This document shows positions 1 to 4,718 of a stretch of DNA of 6,732 nucleotides, piece after piece (position 1 is the first letter of the stretch; each line of letters begins with the position of its first letter). Origin of the DNA: an uncultured Opitutaceae bacterium (GTDB lineage Bacteria; Verrucomicrobiota; Verrucomicrobiae; Opitutales; Opitutaceae); the NCBI GenBank assembly GCA_946482625.1, contig CAMLSH010000218.1, positions 1 through 6,732 on the forward strand, in the 5' to 3' direction. A program made the translations under genes and the position numbers. Under the pieces are notes generated by a model. That model was not told where the DNA came from. It worked only from the letters and a program-made list of their open reading frames with translations, and did not search any database.

Positions 1-556
1 TCACGAGCGCGGGCAGATGCATCATCGCCGAGGCGCGCATGCCGGTGCCGAGATTGGTCGGGCAGGCGGTCAGATAGCCCAGCGTCGGCGAAAACGCGTA
101 GTCGAGCGCCTCTTCGAGCGCCGTATCCAGTTCGTTGATGGCGTTCCAGGTCTTCTTGAGCTGGAAACCCGCACGAAGGACTTGGATGCGCAGATGATCT
201 TCTTCGTTGATCATCACGGAGAGTGTCTGGTCTTTGCTGATGACCACGCCAGCACCGGCCTTGGAGCCGCTGAGTTCGCGGCTGATGAGGTGGCGTTCGA
301 CGAGGATCTGCTTTTCCAAGTCGCTGAGCTCGTTCACCGCGACGTTCAATCCGCGCTTCATCTGAGGCGAGCTGGAGAGCGCGCCACGGCAGGCTTCGAA
401 AATGGTTTCGCGCTGCGCTTCGCGGGCCCAGCCCGGGAACGGATTGCCCGCGAGATTCCGCGCGAGGCGAATGCGCGTCATCAGGACGATGGCGCATTTG
501 CTACTCGCGGTGTCGGTCAGCTCGGACGGAGTGGCGATGAGCGACGCGATCGTCAT
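1..556 (-). CDS. mcsB: Protein arginine kinase McsB, N-terminal part (cut by window edge)
   Basis: This is an ATP:guanido phosphotransferase family enzyme that phosphorylates arginine side chains of proteins. In Firmicutes phospho-arginine marks proteins for ClpC-ClpP degradation. I translated 185 residues from the ATG at 556; the frame is still open at base 1, so the C-terminal half is outside the window. Visible signatures are the family start motif TRIRLARNL (residues 27-35), the acidic catalytic loop INEEDHLRIQ (116-125) and the nucleotide-site block CPTNLGTGMRAS (165-176). C165 matches the conserved active-site cysteine. The start is chosen because about 25 residues precede the TRIRLARN motif, as in Bacillus McsB. 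It lies 4 bases after the mcsA stop with no Shine-Dalgarno, so translation is probably coupled to mcsA. I infer that it is full-length beyond the edge; a clpC-like gene may follow but cannot be seen. Confidence 0.95.
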   Translation of the reverse strand, partial: MTIASLIATPSELTDTASSKCAIVLMTRIRLARNLAGNPFPGWAREAQRETIFEACRGALSSSPQMKRGLNVAVNELSDLEKQILVERHLISRELSGSKAGAGVVISKDQTLSVMINEEDHLRIQVLRAGFQLKKTWNAINELDTALEEALDYAFSPTLGYLTACPTNLGTGMRASAMMHLPALV

Positions 557-560
557 GGGC

Positions 561-1067
561 TTAGCGCGCGAGCTTTTGTCCGAAGGCTTGTTTGACTTGG
601 TTGATTTCATCGCGGAAACGGGCGGCGTCTTCATAACGCTCGGATTTGATGGCCGCATCGAGGTTCCCCTCGAGCTGGGTGAGGCGGTCGTAGAGAGACT
701 TACGGTCGAGAGCCTTCTGCGGGACTTTGCCGGTGTGGCTCGTGCCCTTGTGCATGTTGTCGAGCATCGGCTCTATCATGCTGTTAAACGTCTCGTAGCA
801 GTGCGGGCAGCCGAAGCGGCCGTGCTTCTTGAAGTCGTTCTGCGTGAAGCCGCAGTGCTCGCAACGCATCGCGTCGGAGCTGGCCTCGGGATTAAGCGAG
901 GCCTTCAGGAGCAGGTCCGAAAGCGAGAAGCCGCTGGGGTCGGTCACGCCCTTCGCTTGGGCGCATGCTTCGCAGAGATCTACCTTATGAATCTTGTTAT
1001 TAACGATCTGCGTGAGATGTACCGTAGCGGTTTTCGGGCAAAGATCACATTTAAGAGGGCTGGCCAT
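561..1067 (-). CDS. mcsA: McsA-type zinc-finger protein with UVR motif, activator of McsB
   Basis: The product has 168 residues and is cytoplasmic. It carries four CxxC pairs: C7/C10, C32/C35, C69/C72 and C87/C90, as in McsA, where they bind metal. A C-terminal UvrB/UvrC-type motif lies at about residues 125-163 (LYDRLTQLEGNLDAAI, then YEDAARFRDEI). In Firmicutes McsA binds and activates the arginine kinase McsB and helps regulate CtsR and ClpC. The gene is directly followed by mcsB, which supports the call. An in-frame ATG exists 78 codons upstream, but that extension has no McsA character and would cross the promoter-like element. MASPLKCDLC is therefore chosen as the start, since it places the first CxxC where McsA has it. 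There is no ctsR upstream; the upstream gene is ilvE, 312 bases away. Confidence 0.95.
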   Translation of the reverse strand: MASPLKCDLCPKTATVHLTQIVNNKIHKVDLCEACAQAKGVTDPSGFSLSDLLLKASLNPEASSDAMRCEHCGFTQNDFKKHGRFGCPHCYETFNSMIEPMLDNMHKGTSHTGKVPQKALDRKSLYDRLTQLEGNLDAAIKSERYEDAARFRDEINQVKQAFGQKLAR

Positions 1068-1073
1068 GGGTAA

Positions 1074-1101
1074 AATATAGCACGTCCGATCTAAGTATCG
1101 A
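1074..1101 (-). promoter_or_regulatory. Predicted leaderless promoter of mcsA-mcsB
   Basis: Read on the minus strand, TATATT (1079-1074) ends exactly 6 bases before the mcsA ATG. A weak -35-like TCGATA (1101-1096, 4 of 6 to TTGACA) lies 16 bases further upstream. Transcription from such a -10 box would begin at or next to the A of the ATG, giving a leaderless message. That agrees with the absence of a Shine-Dalgarno sequence. The element sits in an AT-rich patch of an otherwise GC-rich window. The position is seen directly; function is inferred. Confidence 0.5.
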
Positions 1102-1226
1102 CACAGCGGACATAAAATAATGACGAGCGTGAGACATCGATGGATGCATCTGTCTGCACCAACCATGCCATGAGCGCTTCTGCTGGCAAGACCTCGACGG
1201 AACTGCCGGCGAGGAAAATCTGCGGC

Positions 1227-1247
1227 AAAAAAATGCGACGATGTCGC
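1227..1247 (-). terminator. Intrinsic terminator downstream of ilvE
   Basis: On the minus strand a 5-bp stem, GCGAC/GTCGC, with an ATC loop is followed by A and then seven T residues. This is the classic layout of a Rho-independent terminator. It lies about 130 bases past the ilvE stop and about 160 bases before mcsA. It would separate the ilvE transcript from mcsA-mcsB, which have their own promoter-like element. The stem is short, so efficiency is uncertain. Confidence 0.55.
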
Positions 1248-1262
1248 GCCCTGTGTCACCGA

Positions 1263-1285
1263 GTCTGCGCGGATATGGCGCAGAC
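1263..1285 (-). repeat. Perfect 8-bp inverted repeat in the ilvE-mcsA gap
   Basis: GTCTGCGC (1263-1270) and GCGCAGAC (1278-1285) pair perfectly around a 7-base loop. The hairpin lies in the untranslated region after ilvE and just upstream, in the ilvE direction, of the predicted terminator. It could stabilise the 3' end of the ilvE mRNA or be part of a compound terminator. The rest of the 1068-1379 gap shows no gene that I can support on either strand. Confidence 0.45.
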
Positions 1286-1379
1286 GAGACGCGCCACGCA
1301 AAGCCCAACAACAGACGCGTTCTCGGGCTTAGCGACGAAGACAGGGAACGGGCCGCAAACGATGAACTCAGTTTCCGTT

Positions 1380-2246
1380 TCAGATGCGAGTGCCTTCCAC
1401 GAGCACACGGCGACGGAAAGCCGCCTGCACCTTGGAGTAGATCGCGCCCGGCTTGCCGTTGCCGATCTCGCGACCATCCAGCTTCATTACGGGAATCACT
1501 TCCGCGCCTGTGCCGGTGAGGAAACACTCGTCGGCGTTCCAGACATCGTAGCGCGTCATGTCGGCTTCGCGGATCGGGACGCCGATCTCCTTCGCGATGT
1601 CGAAAATCGTGTCGCGTGTGATGCCCTTCAGCGCGCCCTGCGAGGCGGCCGGCGTGATGATTTCGCCCTTGTGGACGATGAAAATGTTATCGCCCGTACA
1701 CTCGGCCACGAAGCCCTGCTCGTTGAGCATGATTGCCTCGAGCGCGCCCGCCTGCCGGGCTTCGATCTTGGCCAGTATATTATTCAAGTAGTTCAGCGAC
1801 TTCACCGCCGGCGGCAGAGCAGCCGGGCTCATGCGGCGCGTCGCCACCGTGACGATCTCCAGGCCCTTCGTGTAATACTCGGCGGGATAGAGCGCGATTT
1901 TGTCGGCGATGATGAAGATCGAGGGCTTCGGGCAAAGCCATGGCGAGAGACCGAGATCGCCCACACCACGCGTCACCACCAAGCGGATATATCCGTCCTG
2001 AAGACCGTTCGCGCGACAGGTCTCGATGGTGGCGTCGGCGATTTCCTTGCGCGTCCACGGCATCTTGAGGAGCAACGCTTTGGCGGAGTACTCGAGCCGC
2101 TCCAAATGCTCGTCGAGGCGGAAGATGTTTCCCTGATAGAGGCGGATGCCTTCGAAAATGCCGTCACCGTAGAGCAAGCCGTGATCGAACACGGAGATCT
2201 TGGCTTCGGCCTGATCGACGAGTTTTCCATCGAGATAAATCTTCAT
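1380..2246 (-). CDS. ilvE: Branched-chain amino acid aminotransferase
   Basis: This 288-aa cytoplasmic enzyme of PLP fold type IV performs the last step of leucine, isoleucine and valine synthesis, transferring an amino group from glutamate to the branched-chain 2-oxo acids. It starts with MKIYLDGKLV and then has the hallmark FDHGLLYGDGIFEGIR (residues 20-35). K149, in AVKSLNYLNN, is the expected PLP-binding lysine. E182, in FVAECTGDNIF (179-189), matches the conserved glutamate near the cofactor. GITRD (208-212) fits the phosphate-binding turn and FLTGTGAEV (242-250) the C-terminal substrate-loop region. Length is normal for the shorter, archaeal-type BCAT subgroup, and ilvE is preferred over D-amino acid transaminase or 4-amino-4-deoxychorismate lyase because of these motifs. 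It is apparently monocistronic, with a terminator downstream and a divergent small gene upstream. No Shine-Dalgarno is seen. Confidence 0.94.
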   Translation of the reverse strand: MKIYLDGKLVDQAEAKISVFDHGLLYGDGIFEGIRLYQGNIFRLDEHLERLEYSAKALLLKMPWTRKEIADATIETCRANGLQDGYIRLVVTRGVGDLGLSPWLCPKPSIFIIADKIALYPAEYYTKGLEIVTVATRRMSPAALPPAVKSLNYLNNILAKIEARQAGALEAIMLNEQGFVAECTGDNIFIVHKGEIITPAASQGALKGITRDTIFDIAKEIGVPIREADMTRYDVWNADECFLTGTGAEVIPVMKLDGREIGNGKPGAIYSKVQAAFRRRVLVEGTRI

Positions 2247-2252
2247 CGACGC

Positions 2253-2282
2253 ACGCTAGGAAGCGCCCACCAAGCTTGTCCA
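2253..2282 (-). promoter_or_regulatory. Predicted leaderless promoter of ilvE
   Basis: On the minus strand TGGACA (2282-2277, 5 of 6 to TTGACA) is followed after 18 bases by TAGCGT (2258-2253, a TANNNT box). That box ends exactly 6 bases before the ilvE ATG. The geometry is the same as in front of mcsA and suggests a transcript starting at the ATG. The -10 match is weak (3 of 6), so this rests mainly on spacing and on the lack of a ribosome binding site. Confidence 0.4.
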
Positions 2283-2286
2283 GCCT

Positions 2287-2305
2287 CCGCACGCAAACTG
2301 TGCGG
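2287..2305. repeat. Short perfect inverted repeat between ilvE and the divergent small gene
   Basis: CCGCAC (2287-2292) and GTGCGG (2300-2305) pair around a 7-base loop. It sits just upstream of the -35-like hexamer proposed for ilvE, in the 111-bp region shared with the divergent small membrane gene. It could be an operator or a chance GC-rich palindrome. Confidence 0.25.
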
Positions 2306-2357
2306 TGTCGCGGCCAAACTTGCCAGCCACTGTGCCGCCTCCTTCCCTCCTGCCCGC

Positions 2358-2537
2358 ATGTCGCCACCCGCCAGTCCCTTCCGTCCCAAATACGCCGAAT
2401 GCCTGACGGTGCTGCTCATCGCCTTCATCCTGATCGTGGTCCTCCTCCCCCGCTGCCGTCCGCAGCCTACCGTCGCCAACGGCACGACTCCGGCTCCGGT
2501 TGGACAACCCGCGAAACAACCCGCGCCGGTTCCCTAA
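2358..2537 (+). CDS. Small single-pass membrane protein, hypothetical
   Basis: I do not recognise a family. The 59-residue product has a short polar N-terminus (MSPPASPFRPKYAE) and one strong transmembrane segment, CLTVLLIAFILIVVLLP, at residues 15-31. Then comes RCR, and a 25-residue tail rich in Pro, Ala, Gln and Thr ending in QPAPVP. Third codon positions are strongly G or C, as in the neighbouring real genes, which supports coding. The start is the ATG that places a few polar residues before the helix; the same frame is open far upstream, but there it only shadows ilvE. Charge balance suggests an inside N-terminus is possible but not decided. A lipoprotein is unlikely because the cysteine after the helix has no lipobox. 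The gene diverges from ilvE and lies 102 bases before the pyrophosphatase gene. Confidence 0.5.
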   Translation: MSPPASPFRPKYAECLTVLLIAFILIVVLLPRCRPQPTVANGTTPAPVGQPAKQPAPVP

Positions 2538-2639
2538 TAATTCTTACCGTCACCAACATTTACCAGTGAACCAGTTCCGCACGTTGCTTTCCTTCCGCGC
2601 CGCCCGCAGTTTTCGCACGTAAACCGACACCGTCCCCGT

Positions 2640-4412
2640 ATGACCGCCGCTCCCTCCGCTCCTGCCCAAAATCTAACCTACGTCATCGGACACAAAAATC
2701 CGGACGCGGATGCGATCTGCTCGGCCATCGCCTATGCGGCATTCAAAGAGGCTCGCGGCGACCGCGGCTACGTCGCCGCCCGTTGCGGAAATTCCAACGC
2801 CCGCATCGACACCATCCTACAGAAATTTCGCCAGCCCCTCCCTGTTTACCTCAGCGACGTCACGCCACGGGTGCGCGACGTGATGGTGACCGACGTCATC
2901 TCCGTCAGCCCCAACGCCACCTGCGCCGAAGCGCTCGAACTCATCGACGAGCACGACGTCCGTATCCTTCCCGTGACGACGCCCGAGCGGCGCGTGGTCG
3001 GCTCCGTGTCGGTGTTTCAACTCGGCGGCCACTTCATCCCGCGCCTCCGCGAACCCCGCGAGATGCGCAAGGTCATCACCTCTCTCGCCCACATCAACCG
3101 CGCCCTCAAAGGCCGCGCTCTGCACCTGTCCAACGCCGATCTTTGCGAGGATCTCTACGTCCGCATCGGCGCGATGGACATTCGCTCTTTCGGCAAAGTC
3201 TCCGAGCACGAGGGCGTTCCCGCCAATCGCACCATCATCATCGTCGGCGACCGTTGGGACATCCAACAACGCTCGATCCAGATCGGCGTCCGCGCGCTCG
3301 TCGTCACCGGGAATCTTCCGCTCGACGAAGAAGTCGTTGAACAGGCCAAAGCCGCCGGCGTCAGCGTGATCGTCAGCCCATTCGACTCCGCCACCACCGC
3401 CTGGCTTGTCCGCACCGCCTCGACCATCGAATCCCTCATCGATCGCAAATTCGCATCGGTCACCGCCGACCTCCGTCTCGCCGATCTCCGCAAGAAAGCC
3501 TCCACCTCCACCGCGCCGGCTTTCATGGTCCTCGACGACGCCGGTCAGCTTCAAGGCATCCTCACCAAGACCGACATGCTCAAGCCGGTCAAAACCCGCC
3601 TCGTCCTCGTCGACCACAACGAGATGACCCAGGCCGTCTCCGGCGCGAACGAGGTGACCATCGCCGAGGTCATCGACCATCACCGTCTCGGCTCGCTGAA
3701 TACGCAGCAGCCCATCCTCTTCATCAACGAACCCGTCGGCTCCACCTGCACGATCGTCGCCGACCTTTTCCGCCGCGAAGGCCTGAAACCCTCCCCCGAA
3801 ATCGCCGGCGTCATGATGAGCGGCATCATCTCCGACACGCTTCACCTCAACAGCCCCACCACTACGGAAAAAGACGGCTCCTTGCTCGCGTGGCTTTCCG
3901 GCATCGCCGGCGTCAACTCGCGCGCCCTCGCCGATCTCATCTTCAGCTCCGGCTCCGTCATCCTCGCCAGCTCGCCCGACAAAGTCATCCGCACCGATTT
4001 CAAAATCTACGAGGAAGACACCGTCCGCTTTGCCGTTTCCCAAGTTGAAGAACTCGGCTTCGGCAATTTCTGGCAGCACTCGAAACAACTCTGCGCCGCC
4101 CTCCAGAAACTCTGCGACGACGAACAACTCGCCTTCGCCTGTCTCTTGGTCACCGACATCAACACGCAAAACTCGCTCATGCTCGTCAAAGGCGACCCCG
4201 ATTTCATCGACCGCATCTCGTACCCACACGTCGAGAAAGACGAAATCTTCGACCTCCCTGGAATCGTGAGCCGCAAAAAGCAGCTCATCCCGTACATCAC
4301 CTCGTTGCTGAAGGAACTCCAGGCCGACGGCATCACCCCGCATCCCCGCCCGATCTCCTCAGCCGCGTTTTCAGAACCGACACCCCTGCCCGCCGAAAGC
4401 GCGAAAGCCTGA
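2640..4412 (+). CDS. ppaC: Mn-dependent family II inorganic pyrophosphatase with CBS and DRTGG regulatory domains
   Basis: This cytoplasmic enzyme hydrolyses pyrophosphate to two phosphates and pulls biosynthetic reactions forward. The DHH catalytic core starts at residue 12 with GHKNPDAD (17-24: H18, D22, D24). It resumes with VDHNE (D325), IDHH (H347, H348) and IISDT (D399), the expected metal ligands. Inserted between the core halves are CBS 1 (about 77-130), a DRTGG domain (about 190-265) and CBS 2 (about 268-316). A DHHA2 domain (about 450-565) closes the active site with the conserved SRKKQ (544-548). A Pro/Ser/Ala-rich tail follows residue 567. Length 590 fits the DRTGG-containing CBS-PPases, well above the roughly 310 residues of the plain family II enzyme. 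In studied relatives adenine nucleotides bind the CBS pair and diadenosine polyphosphates can activate. Here this is inferred. No Shine-Dalgarno precedes the ATG. Confidence 0.95.
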   Translation: MTAAPSAPAQNLTYVIGHKNPDADAICSAIAYAAFKEARGDRGYVAARCGNSNARIDTILQKFRQPLPVYLSDVTPRVRDVMVTDVISVSPNATCAEALELIDEHDVRILPVTTPERRVVGSVSVFQLGGHFIPRLREPREMRKVITSLAHINRALKGRALHLSNADLCEDLYVRIGAMDIRSFGKVSEHEGVPANRTIIIVGDRWDIQQRSIQIGVRALVVTGNLPLDEEVVEQAKAAGVSVIVSPFDSATTAWLVRTASTIESLIDRKFASVTADLRLADLRKKASTSTAPAFMVLDDAGQLQGILTKTDMLKPVKTRLVLVDHNEMTQAVSGANEVTIAEVIDHHRLGSLNTQQPILFINEPVGSTCTIVADLFRREGLKPSPEIAGVMMSGIISDTLHLNSPTTTEKDGSLLAWLSGIAGVNSRALADLIFSSGSVILASSPDKVIRTDFKIYEEDTVRFAVSQVEELGFGNFWQHSKQLCAALQKLCDDEQLAFACLLVTDINTQNSLMLVKGDPDFIDRISYPHVEKDEIFDLPGIVSRKKQLIPYITSLLKELQADGITPHPRPISSAAFSEPTPLPAESAKA

Positions 4413-4448
4413 TCGCCCGGGCGCCGCGGAGGGCGGTCGAGCAGCCTT

Positions 4449-4481
4449 ATTCGCGTCAAACCGGTGAGAAACCGCGAATAG
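4449..4481. repeat. Hairpin just after the pyrophosphatase gene
   Basis: TATTCGCG (4449-4456) and CGCGAATA (4474-4481) form a perfect 8-bp stem with a 17-base loop, 37 bases past the ppaC stop. No T-run follows on either strand, so it is at best a Rho-type or mRNA-stabilising structure. Its right arm overlaps the larger inverted repeat that spans the gap. Confidence 0.4.
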
Positions 4482-4609
4482 ACGCAAATCTCGGAGACGA
4501 CGGAACGCGGTTCACAGCCAACTGGCGAACCGACTTTGGAGGAGCGCTTAGTTTATCTCCCCGATTAGGCCCGGTTTTCATCCGCGTTTGTACGCGTCCA
4601 TTCGCGGTT
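4471..4609. repeat. Intergenic inverted-repeat element between ppaC and glnS
   Basis: AACCGCGAATAGACGC (4471-4486) and the opposite-strand copy GCGTCCATTCGCGGTT (4594-4609) match at 15 of 16 positions. A further hairpin lies inside: CGGTTC (4508-4513) with GAACCG (4527-4532), and GCC/GGC nested within. The whole 4413-4718 gap is 306 bases and holds no ORF with coding character. A GGAGGA at 4537 has no start codon nearby, and an alternating GC run covers 4658-4667. The layout looks like a dispersed intergenic repeat, but only one copy is in the window, so that is an inference. Confidence 0.45.
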
Positions 4610-4718
4610 CAATCGAAGGATTGTTTCGTCCTGCGTCCTGGCTTCCGCGCGTATCGGGCGCGCGCGCAAAAAGCCGCATTGCCTCACTCCCCTCGCGTGC
4701 CCTTAGCTGACGATCTCC

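Noticed and set aside
17..1073. Plus-strand open frames covering mcsB and mcsA
   Set aside because: They are shadows; the minus strand carries the kinase and zinc-finger motifs without interruption.
1068..1301. N-terminal extension of McsA by 78 codons
   Set aside because: The extension lacks family similarity, runs through the terminator-like and promoter-like elements, and would put the first CxxC far from its usual N-terminal place.
1140..2357. Long plus-strand open frame opposite ilvE
   Set aside because: It is antisense to a clear aminotransferase and its composition is that of a GC-rich shadow frame (many His, Arg, Asp). Only its last 59 codons, past the start of ilvE, have independent support.
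2817..4343. 508-codon minus-strand open frame opposite ppaC
   Set aside because: The product is a run of Gly, Asp, Glu and Val with no domain, as expected for the antisense of a GC3-rich gene; the plus strand encodes all pyrophosphatase motifs.
4537..4542. GGAGGA ribosome-binding-like motif in the ppaC-glnS gap
   Set aside because: No start codon or coding frame follows at a usable distance.
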